Source: an uncultured Bacteroidales bacterium (GTDB taxonomy: Bacteria; Bacteroidota; Bacteroidia; Bacteroidales; F082). Taken from it: 28,461 bases of DNA. The position numbers and the translations under genes are program-made. The stretch spans positions 1 through 28,461 of the forward strand of contig CALFIT010000062.1 of the NCBI GenBank assembly GCA_937877465.1, given 5' to 3'. Each line of letters starts with the position of its first letter. Position 1 is the first letter of the stretch. Shown here piece by piece: positions 15,647 to 22,850 of this stretch. The notes below the pieces were generated by a model. The model had not been told where the DNA came from and searched no databases. It was given only the letters and a program-made list of their open reading frames with translations.

Positions 15647-16411
15647 TCACTTTTCCTGCTCAAGAATCTTTTCGGCATCGGCATTGATTTCTTCGAAGAC
15701 GACAAGATAAGGAAATCCCTTTTCGAACAAAATGGTATCGTCTCTGGTGTCGAGTTGGGCACAGATTTTTTGAGCCAGTTCGGGGCGGCAGAAAAGGAGG
15801 CGGTTAAAGGTAAAACGGTCGTAGAGCAATCTGTAGACCACCAAGTATATGTATTCTTCGTCGGTGAGTTGCACACCTTTTTTTATTGGTCCTATAGATT
15901 CCTTCCATTTCCAGTCGTAGCCGACATAGCTCATTTCGTACAGACAAATGGGGTGATCAAGGTCGATAGTATACAAGTCCATTGGGAACTCCAAATTAGT
16001 GAGCGGGTCAAAAATCAAAGAATCGAGTTCGGCATTGTCACCTTCCAAATAATAGAGGTATTCTATGTCATCGCAAGCCTCTTCAAAGGTAGTGGGAATC
16101 TCGTCTTCCCTGTAATTGGCCTTCAATGATTTTTCTCTGTTGACTTCCACGACGAGTTGTCTGATTCGGGCCACTTCTTGGTCGGTCAAAGGGAAAAGAT
16201 AGCTCTTGTTGCTATCCAATTGTTCGCAGTGGCCAGAGAAGGCGTAATACTTGACGCGTTCTTTTTTTGCCAGGTATTCCTTGGCTTTGGCTTTGTATTC
16301 AGCTGCTTCTTTGCGAAACCACTGGGCGGTGCTTGAGGGGTTGTCGTTTCCGGTTTCCAACAGGTCGAATCCAGGGGATTCGTAGGTGAAGTTTTCTAGT
16401 GATGTAATCAT
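15647..16411 (-). CDS. Unknown protein (254 residues), paralog of the protein at 19104-20072
   Basis: I do not recognise this family. The protein is acidic, soluble and has no signal peptide. It shares a scattered but ordered set of motifs with the unknown protein encoded at 19104-20072: LTDQEVARIRQLV (75-87) against LTDDQFSRVCKLI, an EGDNAELDSLI block against SGDTELEELI, LTDEEY...DRFTFNRL (182-205) against MPKEDY...HRWATFNDL, and YLVVFEEINAD (235-245) against YTIVFEEIERD. This copy has an extra acidic insert at about residues 100-125 and lacks the other's C-terminal ~110 residues. Its own -7 box is at 16432-16439. The two paralogs sit on either side of the RloC-like ATPase gene, which suggests a role with it, perhaps as partner or control protein. 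Confidence 0.75.
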   Translation of the reverse strand: MITSLENFTYESPGFDLLETGNDNPSSTAQWFRKEAAEYKAKAKEYLAKKERVKYYAFSGHCEQLDSNKSYLFPLTDQEVARIRQLVVEVNREKSLKANYREDEIPTTFEEACDDIEYLYYLEGDNAELDSLIFDPLTNLEFPMDLYTIDLDHPICLYEMSYVGYDWKWKESIGPIKKGVQLTDEEYIYLVVYRLLYDRFTFNRLLFCRPELAQKICAQLDTRDDTILFEKGFPYLVVFEEINADAEKILEQEK

Positions 16412-16431
16412 ATGGCTTGATTATTATGGCG

Positions 16432-16439
16432 CAAATATA
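16432..16439 (-). promoter_or_regulatory. -7 promoter box for the 254-residue unknown gene
   Basis: TATATTTG on the minus strand, exact consensus, 21 bases upstream of the ATG at 16411. A TTG lies about 17 bases further upstream, near the -33 position. The rest of the spacer up to 16624 shows no other feature. Confidence 0.55.
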
Positions 16440-16624
16440 GTAATTTTCGAGGTATACAACGAATTATCCATAAACATCAAATTGTCACAAATGCATAAGT
16501 AATTATTTTAGTTAAGTTCTTAGCTCACATCATCTTGCCACCGTGGTATAACTCAGTACTCAATTGGTGTACCTATTGGCACTCTTGCACCTATTATCGC
16601 CTCCGTGATTAAACCATAATTACG

Positions 16625-19021
16625 TTATGTATCCAACCTGCTTTCAATGGCTCTTTGCCATTCGCCAATGATTCTCATGTTGCCTTTGTCGGTCATGCAC
16701 GATTCCACATGCTTGTAGTTGATAATCTTCATGATGACCAGGATGTCGCGCGCCGCCTTCCGCTTTTCCTCGTAGGTCATCGATAGCTCGTATTGGTTGT
16801 CAAGCAAGTCGCCCTTCAAGTGGCTCTCCGCGTTAAGGTATGCCTTCTTAATCAATGAGGTATAATACATGATTTTTCTGTCGTTCCTGCCATCTTTTGA
16901 GTACAACGCGGAGCCGATGGCCGTGTCGAGATAATCGATGCCTCTTCCATAAATGAAGGTGCAATAGGCTTCCAACACACGGCGCATGTCGTTGCCTATG
17001 GAGATATCGGTCACTTCTTCGTGTTGGGTCGAGTTAGCATACTTGAAGACCAAACCCATAAGGCGTTTGTATTCTCCGCCGTTCTCCACGTCCTTACGCA
17101 TCAACACCTTTCCGCATGCCAATTCATACACCTGATAGGTCGTCATATTATCATCCCACCTGTCGAAACTGTCTCTAATGATGCTTGGATATATGCTGGC
17201 AAAACGTTGTATAGTTTGCATGTCGTGCGACATCAGCACCACCTTGCTCTCGTTGTTGCCTTTGAGCATGTTCCTGATTTGCGTGTTGATGAAGGTGACG
17301 ACACCAACGCGATTGCCATAGTCATAACTGGAGATGGGGTCGTCGATAATCAGAAGCATGGGGTCTTTGTAAATGTCGTTGAGGTTGCGGCCGGCATTCA
17401 ACATGGCAAAGAAATAGGCCAATCCAATAATGTTGCGCTCGCCTTCCGAAACACGCCGTGGCATTACATCATTACCACGTGTTTTCAAACGATAATTGTT
17501 GCTTTTCTCGTCGAAGGTCAGCGTCAGACGGTTACCATCGTCAAAGATGGAAAACAAATAGCTGTTGATTAGATTTACTGCACGCCCCGCATCACTGTCG
17601 GCAACTTTCAATTGGTCTAATTGCACTGCAGCATCTCTAATCTTATTCTCTTTATCCTGCAACTCTCTTTTCTTGTCTTCATAATCGGTTTTTTGGGCAA
17701 TATAAGTGCTTATCAGCATGCCGTTTTCCATGACGGCTAATTCGATATTCAACTTGTGCAAGTGTTTTTCCAGCTTGTCTCGTTCATTGACGGACTTGTT
17801 GTATTGGTCAACATCTTCGTCCAACTTCGACCACGCATTGTCCAATTGTTTCATCGCGTCTTGCAACGCCATCTCATAATCGTCCACCAAGGGGTTGAGG
17901 GGATTGCTGAGTTTTTGCTGAAGCCTATTTCGCACTTCCCCAATCAATTGGTTGATTTGGCTAATGCCATCCTGTGCCGCCTTAAGGTCGTTGCCATAGA
18001 TAATATCGGGCAACGATGGCAGCACAGGGATATAGTCATGCAATGATGCGATGGCGCGAGTAAGCTCATCCTTGTGGTCATCGACGGCTTTGCTTAAGAT
18101 GTGACTGACGGCATCCACCAGCGTGGTATGTTGTTTGTCGTCAATGTTTTGGAGACACAACGGACAAATGGCTCTATGATGGGCTATGATATCGTTTTTC
18201 AACGAGTCGACATAAGTGTATCCCTGCTGTGACAGATCCAGCAAGTATTTTTCGCGTTCGCTCAGTTCTGGCTGTTCAACTTTTTTTGATAACAAGGCCG
18301 AAATCTGTAGGGGGTCGAAGAGTGAAGGCGACGAAGGCATACTCCATGAGATGATATTGCCTGATTTAAGTGTTCGCAACTTATTTAGGTCATCGTCAAA
18401 CTGTTGCTTCAAGTTGGAATTGGGCGTTGTACAGCTATAAGCCGCCACAACATCATCCACTGTCTTTTCGGTTACAGAAGCCTTGTTTTTTCCTCCTTTG
18501 ATGTCGCGGCCTCTATCAGCATACCCTTTGTTTTTTAAGGCGTCAACAAGTTTGTTGTAGGCTTGTTGGACTCCCGCTTTGCCGGGGTCTTTGTGCTCTT
18601 TGACAGCTGAATCCAGCTGGTCTCGTTCATCTCTCAATAGGGTCAATTCATCATCCAGTCTTTGTATCTTCTGGTTGCGTTGGATGTCTTTGTTGCCTAG
18701 AATGAGGATGGTTTCGAGGCCGTCGGTGTGTGTCTTTACGTTTTTTTCGACGAAGGCTTCGTTATAGACGAACACGCGTTTACGCATGTCCTCATACAAA
18801 TCTTCGTCCAAGAATTTGACTTCAAACTCGTTCCCATCGGGATTGGGATGTGCATATTCGTAAAGAGCGTGTGCCAAGGTGCTTTTTCCACTTCCATTGC
18901 GCCCAAAAAGGATATTGATAGGCTTCTCAAAAATGTGCTTTAGTTGAGAAGCCTGTCCGTTGGGGTCAGTATAGCATCCGCCTTTGATGCTTACTCCTGT
19001 AATATCCGAAAAACCTGCCAT
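16625..19021 (-). CDS. Zinc-hook AAA_13 ATPase, RloC/PrrC-like candidate anticodon nuclease
   Basis: The 798 residues run: Walker A GRNGSGKST (40-48), coiled-coil arm, zinc-hook CPLC (Cys286, Cys289), returning coiled coil (about 380-475), ABC signature VSEGERN (524-530), Walker B LLIIDDPISSYD (556-567), and switch histidine in MSHD (His599). This is the AAA_13 layout of RloC, a Rad50-like protein whose C-terminal domain cuts tRNA anticodon loops after DNA damage or infection. After the ATPase domain, DMRRVLEAY gives Arg680 and Glu684 four residues apart, and NAESH gives His734. These could match the Arg-Glu-His triad of PrrC/RloC, but the His spacing is longer than in PrrC. A -7 box lies at 19066-19073. 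The ATPase and hook are certain; nuclease activity is inference. Confidence 0.85.
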   Translation of the reverse strand: MAGFSDITGVSIKGGCYTDPNGQASQLKHIFEKPINILFGRNGSGKSTLAHALYEYAHPNPDGNEFEVKFLDEDLYEDMRKRVFVYNEAFVEKNVKTHTDGLETILILGNKDIQRNQKIQRLDDELTLLRDERDQLDSAVKEHKDPGKAGVQQAYNKLVDALKNKGYADRGRDIKGGKNKASVTEKTVDDVVAAYSCTTPNSNLKQQFDDDLNKLRTLKSGNIISWSMPSSPSLFDPLQISALLSKKVEQPELSEREKYLLDLSQQGYTYVDSLKNDIIAHHRAICPLCLQNIDDKQHTTLVDAVSHILSKAVDDHKDELTRAIASLHDYIPVLPSLPDIIYGNDLKAAQDGISQINQLIGEVRNRLQQKLSNPLNPLVDDYEMALQDAMKQLDNAWSKLDEDVDQYNKSVNERDKLEKHLHKLNIELAVMENGMLISTYIAQKTDYEDKKRELQDKENKIRDAAVQLDQLKVADSDAGRAVNLINSYLFSIFDDGNRLTLTFDEKSNNYRLKTRGNDVMPRRVSEGERNIIGLAYFFAMLNAGRNLNDIYKDPMLLIIDDPISSYDYGNRVGVVTFINTQIRNMLKGNNESKVVLMSHDMQTIQRFASIYPSIIRDSFDRWDDNMTTYQVYELACGKVLMRKDVENGGEYKRLMGLVFKYANSTQHEEVTDISIGNDMRRVLEAYCTFIYGRGIDYLDTAIGSALYSKDGRNDRKIMYYTSLIKKAYLNAESHLKGDLLDNQYELSMTYEEKRKAARDILVIMKIINYKHVESCMTDKGNMRIIGEWQRAIESRLDT

Positions 19022-19065
19022 GATAACTTGTGTTTAATGAGATGGTATAATCTAGTTCTCGATGA

Positions 19066-19073
19066 CAAAGATA
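19066..19073 (-). promoter_or_regulatory. -7 promoter box for the RloC-like gene
   Basis: TATCTTTG on the minus strand matches TAnnTTTG, 45 bases upstream of the ATG at 19021 and just after the stop of the preceding gene. No clear -33 element is seen. Confidence 0.45.
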
Positions 19074-19103
19074 ATGGGAATTATATACCGTCCAGCCTGT
19101 TAC

Positions 19104-20072
19104 CTAACAACTAAGCGGGTCATCCAACTCAGTGGTTTCTTCGGCATGTTGATATTCAATTTTGTTCCTATCCAAGAGTGCTTTTATATCGTGATAAGCC
19201 ATGACGCCAGAAAAACGAGCTTTCATAACGATTGCGGCATCGTGATAAGAATTGACATTCAATACTTTCAATACAGCTTTTGCATCTATATTGTATATAA
19301 CTTCAACATCATTTTGAAACGGATATGTATAATCATGCCAGACAGCCATTCTGTTTTCAGAAAAACAAGCCCAAATATTGGTAATACTATCTTCTCCGTT
19401 ATCGTTGGTTTCATCACACAAACCAACCACGACGTCTTCCTCTCCCAACAACGATTGAATGTCTCTTTCTATTTCTTCAAAGACTATTGTGTACGATGTC
19501 TTGTGGTTTTCAGCATTGCTTTTTACCTCATGATCGATAATATCGGCAATACTTTTGAAGAAATCAATGTCAAGCCTATACAAATCGTTGAATGTTGCCC
19601 AACGATGATCCATCAGAATAACCAGTAACTTCAAATAGTCTTCTTTTGGCATTAAGACGCTAATAGTATACGAACCCATTCGACCTGTTGTATCCATTAC
19701 GCCCAAAGAACAATTACAGTACTGATGAGGATTTTCGATGATTCTCACCGGATAATCTCCATAATCGCTGTTTATTAGTTCCTCCAACTCGGTGTCACCG
19801 GATAATGCTTCATACCATGAAGGCTCCTCTGCTTCTTTAATGAGTTTGCAGACTCTGGAAAACTGATCATCGGTAAGTTTACGATAATATGATCTATTGT
19901 ATTCTTGGATTTCTTCAAAATTGTCGACGCCGTAATCATATTCATGCTGCTCTGGTACAAGCTCATAATAATAACCATCCCACTTGGATTCAAGATAATT
20001 CTTTGCCATTTCAAGATGAGCCTTGTGCAACGCTTCTGGGCTCAACATCTGCGGGTTTGTGTAAGTGTTCAT
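19104..20072 (-). CDS. Unknown protein (322 residues), paralog of the protein at 15647-16411
   Basis: I do not recognise this family. I chose the ATG at 20072 (MNTYTNPQML) over an upstream in-frame ATG at 20117, because the -7 box at 20097-20104 lies between them. Residues about 10-210 align by eye with the 254-residue unknown protein: LTDDQFSRVCKLI (66-78), SGDTELEELI (91-100), MPKEDY...HRWATFNDL (141-164), YTIVFEEIERD (194-204). Residues about 210-322 are an added acidic domain with no match in the window. No signal peptide or membrane segment is visible. It is AT-rich compared with the core genes, which suggests horizontal transfer. It precedes the RloC-like gene by 82 bases. Confidence 0.75.
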   Translation of the reverse strand: MNTYTNPQMLSPEALHKAHLEMAKNYLESKWDGYYYELVPEQHEYDYGVDNFEEIQEYNRSYYRKLTDDQFSRVCKLIKEAEEPSWYEALSGDTELEELINSDYGDYPVRIIENPHQYCNCSLGVMDTTGRMGSYTISVLMPKEDYLKLLVILMDHRWATFNDLYRLDIDFFKSIADIIDHEVKSNAENHKTSYTIVFEEIERDIQSLLGEEDVVVGLCDETNDNGEDSITNIWACFSENRMAVWHDYTYPFQNDVEVIYNIDAKAVLKVLNVNSYHDAAIVMKARFSGVMAYHDIKALLDRNKIEYQHAEETTELDDPLSC

Positions 20073-20096
20073 ATTGTTATGATGTTTTTTATTGCG

Positions 20097-20104
20097 CAAA
20101 TTTA
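20097..20104 (-). promoter_or_regulatory. -7 promoter box for the 322-residue unknown gene
   Basis: TAAATTTG on the minus strand, exact consensus, 24 bases before the ATG at 20072. It places the in-frame ATG at 20117 upstream of transcription, so it decides the start. Confidence 0.55.
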
Positions 20105-20150
20105 CAAATTTTATCATTATCTATGGTTTACTCATGTTTTTTGGGGTCTA

Positions 20151-20224
20151 TACTTGATGGCACAAAGGACGGTCGCTTATTTTTCCCTCCGTTCGTTCGA
20201 ATTAGGCAGCTCCAGCAAATCCCC
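20151..20224 (-). repeat. Direct repeat copy 1: 3' end of the RpoN-like gene and its trailer
   Basis: About three quarters of these 74 bases match 22302-22375 without gaps. The copy covers the last ~16 codons of the RpoN-like gene (LLELPNSNERREK) plus ~26 bases after its stop. Because the match runs past the stop into non-coding DNA, it marks a DNA duplication and not just protein-level constraint. Confidence 0.75.
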
Positions 20225-21061
20225 ACGATACTTCGCCACCGTCCTACGTTCAATGTCGTAGCCCATTTCTTTCAGGTTGTCGCAAAGGTCTTGGTCGCCC
20301 AAGGGTTTGTGCTTGTTCTCTTTGTCAACCATGGTTTTGATACGCTCTAGCACTTCAAGACGCGATACGGGAAAACCATAGCGGGAAATGCCTTCGTCGA
20401 AGAGCGAGGGGTGCTTGAGGGTGCTCACTTTGTTGTCGAGGGTGAAGGTTTGGCGTGGGCCATAAATGCGAACGCCTACTTTTGTTTTGGAATCTTCGCG
20501 TGCACAACGCGATACCGTGGTGAGGTCAAGTCCTACTTGTTGGGCCACATCCTCGAGCGTCATTCGGCGGCAGAAGACGGGCTCGCCGGTGACGACGAAT
20601 CGGTCTTGCAACTGCACGCAGGCTTGCATTACCCGAATAAGCGTTTCGCGGCCAATGCTGCCGTCGTAAAGGGTGAACACCACATAAATGGCACTGTCGT
20701 AACCAAAGGCTTCGGCCAGTTGCTCATAGCTGTAGCCTTCAAAACCTCGTGTAAGGCTTTCGTGGTTATAATAAGTGTCGAGCAGTTTGCCTTGGTAGTC
20801 AAAAACGCAGAGCCCCACGCCAGTAGGAGTGTAAGAAGGCCCGTAGGCCGTTGGCGTTTCTTCCACGGCATTCAGGCGATGGTTCAGGAAGTCAATTACC
20901 TTTTGAACGTCAAGAGGAGATGCTGTTGTGGCACAGGATTTGCCTTCTTTATCAAGGACAGTGAAGGTGACGGACTTCTCGCCAAAGGCACTTGCGAGGT
21001 TCATGGAAATGTTGTTTTCATTGGCGTCGGCAACCGACAGGGTGAAGATTTCTTTTTTCAT
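20177..21061 (-). CDS. Orphan sigma-54 (RpoN) C-terminal-domain protein with unrelated N-terminus
   Basis: The 294 residues end as RpoN does. Residues 138-190 match the last part of the sigma-54 core-binding domain with its helix-turn-helix (MTLEDVAQQVGLDLTTVSR). Residues 240-279 match the DNA-binding domain (IKTMVDKENKHKPLGDQDL) and include the RpoN box ERRTVAKYR (271-279), which reads the -24 element. Real sigma-54 is near 480 residues and begins with a glutamine-rich region I that binds activators and polymerase. Here residues 1-137 are unrelated to it and match nothing I know. It could bind sigma-54 promoters without answering activators, as a repressor or specialised factor. Its own leader has a sigma-54-like site at 21095-21111, so autoregulation is plausible. 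RpoN homology is strong; the function is inferred. Confidence 0.83.
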   Translation of the reverse strand: MKKEIFTLSVADANENNISMNLASAFGEKSVTFTVLDKEGKSCATTASPLDVQKVIDFLNHRLNAVEETPTAYGPSYTPTGVGLCVFDYQGKLLDTYYNHESLTRGFEGYSYEQLAEAFGYDSAIYVVFTLYDGSIGRETLIRVMQACVQLQDRFVVTGEPVFCRRMTLEDVAQQVGLDLTTVSRCAREDSKTKVGVRIYGPRQTFTLDNKVSTLKHPSLFDEGISRYGFPVSRLEVLERIKTMVDKENKHKPLGDQDLCDNLKEMGYDIERRTVAKYRGDLLELPNSNERREK

Positions 21062-21094
21062 AATTCTATAGTTTTTAAGACGAAACTTTGTGTT

Positions 21095-21111
21095 ATCAAT
21101 AATCGTGCCAA
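21095..21111 (-). promoter_or_regulatory. Sigma-54-like -24/-12 element before the RpoN-like gene
   Basis: On the minus strand: TTGGCACGATTATTGAT, i.e. TGGCAC, five bases, TTGA. The sigma-54 consensus is TGGCAC-N5-TTGC, so the -24 half is exact and the -12 half differs at one base (A for C). It ends 33 bases before the ATG. The same element stands before the short paralog at 22650-22666. Confidence 0.6.
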
Positions 21112-21154
21112 AAAGTAAAAATGAGTGAGGAATTATGGCATTGGGTTTACGAAA

Positions 21155-22168
21155 TCATCCCAGCTCTTCCTCGTTGAACGCATGCCCGAGGCCGCTACAA
21201 AACTTTTCCACGTCATCAATAGTGATGAACCACAGTCTGGGAAACAAAGCCCGAAGCGCTTCTCTACGGTATTCTCGCACCATATAATCGTTGTCTTCCT
21301 TCTCCTTTTTCAATGGAGTGAGTTGCTTTTGGTATTGCTTGTTGTCGATCTCGCCTGACTTCAGTTTCCTACGCAGTTCCTTGCGTTCTTCGTAGATTTC
21401 CTTTTCTCTTTGCTCTTTCTTTTCTTTCTTTTCTTCATAGTTGGCCATGATGGCTTTCAGCTCGTCGCGGTGCTCGTGAAACAACCTGGTTTTGAGCATG
21501 TCTATCATGACTTCCAATTGTTTCATCTCATTGGCCATGTCTTTTTGTTGTCGGCATAGAACACTCTTAAGATATAGGATTTCCATTTCCTTGTCGTCAA
21601 TCAAGGAGAGGTTCTCTTTGTCCAAGATTTCAACTACCCGTTTCAACGAGTAAGCCTCATACAGGCTCTTGGCCTCGTCATAACGGCTGTTGATCCTTAT
21701 GAAGCTTGACCACAACGACGAGAACGAAAAGACATATTTCGTTTCGGTTTTGCCGTTTGTGTCGACAACGCCACATTTGTTCATGCCTGACAAGGTACTG
21801 CCATTGATCTGGTAAACCAGCTTCTTCGTCCCGTTTTCATCGCAAGTCAAGGCGCGTTCGCAGTTGAGCCACCATTCTAGGTAAATGCCCAAGGTGGGGC
21901 GTTGGAATCCGCTTGTCCCCGTGTAGGCGATGCCGCTTTGGATGGGCACGGGGCAGAGGAACATACGGCTGTCCGACATGATCCTGTCTCTATATTGCAA
22001 GAACCTGAAAGCGTTGCTAAAAAACAGTTTCTCTTCCGCCTCTTTTACTTCGGCACGCTGAGGTGCTGCTGGCCGTCCCAAAGGATAGCAGTCTAGGGCC
22101 GTGCCGTCCAATAGTTGGATTTTTCCTTCAGGGTGCATGAAGTTGCTTTCTTTATTGATGATTTCCAT
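21155..22168 (-). CDS. Unknown protein with C-terminal coiled coil (337 residues)
   Basis: I do not recognise this family. I took the ATG at 22168 (MEIINKESNFMHPEGKI); an in-frame ATG at 22237 would add 23 residues of random-looking sequence. Residues about 1-185 form a mixed alpha/beta part with aromatic and cysteine residues (GIYLEWWLNCERAL, VFSFSSLWSSF). Residues about 215-300 are a charged coiled coil rich in Glu, Lys and Arg (EEKKEKKEQREKEI). The end has LRALFPRLWFITIDDVEKF. No signal peptide is seen. It lies between the RpoN-like gene and its shortened paralog, all on the same strand, which points to a joint role, perhaps as a partner that holds or senses the RpoN-like protein. Confidence 0.72.
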   Translation of the reverse strand: MEIINKESNFMHPEGKIQLLDGTALDCYPLGRPAAPQRAEVKEAEEKLFFSNAFRFLQYRDRIMSDSRMFLCPVPIQSGIAYTGTSGFQRPTLGIYLEWWLNCERALTCDENGTKKLVYQINGSTLSGMNKCGVVDTNGKTETKYVFSFSSLWSSFIRINSRYDEAKSLYEAYSLKRVVEILDKENLSLIDDKEMEILYLKSVLCRQQKDMANEMKQLEVMIDMLKTRLFHEHRDELKAIMANYEEKKEKKEQREKEIYEERKELRRKLKSGEIDNKQYQKQLTPLKKEKEDNDYMVREYRREALRALFPRLWFITIDDVEKFCSGLGHAFNEEELG

Positions 22169-22301
22169 AACGATTGATTTTGTGAGTGAGCTGCGTCTTC
22201 GGATATTAATAAATCCAATTGTAGGATCATTCGACATGAATCGGAGTTTTTTTCATAATTGATAATCTCATATTCATAAAGTAAATTCTATACTAATGGT
22301 A

Positions 22302-22375
22302 CACTTGATGTCACAAAGAAAGGCCGCTTATTTTTCTCTCCGTTCTTTGGGGTTGGGTAGTCCCAATAGTCCCTT
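22302..22375 (-). repeat. Direct repeat copy 2: relic tail of an RpoN-like gene
   Basis: Gap-free match to 20151-20224. It lies directly behind the 81-residue gene and retains both the coding tail and the following non-coding bases of the RpoN-like gene. Together the two copies flank the RpoN-like gene and the coiled-coil gene. Confidence 0.75.
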
Positions 22376-22378
22376 GGT
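22328..22378 (-). pseudogene. In-frame relic of an RpoN-like C-terminus behind the stop of the 81-residue gene
   Basis: Directly after the TAA at 22379-22381, in the same frame, 16 codons read TKGLLGLPNPKERREK and then stop (22328-22330). The RpoN-like protein ends GDLLELPNSNERREK. Aligned from the end, the TAA falls exactly where the RpoN-like gene has the tyrosine codon of its RpoN box (VAKY). The tail is thus the leftover of a paralog that lost most of its DNA-binding domain. Confidence 0.75.
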
Positions 22379-22624
22379 TTAGGCTGCGAAAGGACCATAC
22401 TCAATACGTCCAACCAGCTTTCTCATAACCGCATGTAACTGACTATTAACCTGTTTTATGTCAATACCCAGTTTTCTACCTATTTCCTCTTTGGTCATTG
22501 CCCTATGGTCAAAGAATCCAAAATAACAATGAGTGATGAACAGTTCCTCTGAATTGAGTTTCCACATTGAATGCTTGAGCAAGACCTCGACTTGCTGTCT
22601 GGTAGAGTTGTTTATCATATTCAT
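22379..22624 (-). CDS. Shortened RpoN-like paralog, helix-turn-helix only (81 residues)
   Basis: Residues 43-78 (MTKEEIGRKLGIDIKQVN ... VGRIEYGP) line up with residues 167-202 of the RpoN-like protein (MTLEDVAQQVGLDLTTVS ... VGVRIYGP), so this is the sigma-54 core-domain HTH. The HTH by itself also resembles sigma-70 region 4, but the shared GP ending, the shared leader and the relic tail favour RpoN-like descent. About 70 codons between YGP and the RpoN box are missing. Its leader (22650-22666) carries the same TGGCAC-N5-TTGAT element as the RpoN-like gene. It may be a working mini-protein or a decaying one; the open frame and intact HTH favour continued use. Confidence 0.65.
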   Translation of the reverse strand: MNMINNSTRQQVEVLLKHSMWKLNSEELFITHCYFGFFDHRAMTKEEIGRKLGIDIKQVNSQLHAVMRKLVGRIEYGPFAA

Positions 22625-22649
22625 TAGGATTTAAACAAGTCTTTTTGTC

Positions 22650-22666
22650 ATCAAATATCGTGCCAA
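22650..22666 (-). promoter_or_regulatory. Sigma-54-like -24/-12 element before the 81-residue paralog
   Basis: Minus strand TTGGCACGATATTTGAT: TGGCAC, five bases, TTGA, with the same one-base departure from consensus as at 21095-21111. About 20 further leader bases also match between the two sites. The ATG is 25 bases downstream. Confidence 0.6.
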
Positions 22667-22726
22667 ATATTTCGTGTTGAGAGGGTAAAGTTGAAATAAA
22701 TAGTAAATAGTCTATATGGTGTTTTT

Positions 22727-22750
22727 GGTGTGTTCATGAAAATCCACACC
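22727..22750. other. Stem-loop GGTGTG-N12-CACACC in the spacer
   Basis: Six-base arms at 22727-22732 and 22745-22750. It lies between the 90-residue gene and the sigma-54-like element of the short paralog, possibly ending minus-strand transcription from upstream, though no T-run follows. The remaining spacer 22667-22850 shows nothing else. Confidence 0.25.
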
Positions 22751-22850
22751 GAGGAATGTCTTGTAGTCAACTAGCACGCAGAGTTATCCACTTTTGGCTT
22801 TTTGCCAGTAGGTGCTTCCCGTTTAAATTGACAATAGAAGCTCCCGTTTG

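Noticed and set aside
15544..15876. 110-residue minus-strand frame
   Set aside because: It overlaps the better supported 254-residue gene in another frame and has no promoter or motif.
16440..16624. Possible tRNA or small RNA in the spacer after the RloC-like gene
   Set aside because: I could not fold a cloverleaf or find a T-loop motif or a terminator there.
22379..22624. 81-residue protein as a sigma-70 region 4 (ECF-like) fragment
   Set aside because: The HTH alone looks similar, but the collinear match to the RpoN-like protein through the GP block, the shared leader and the relic RpoN tail explain it better.
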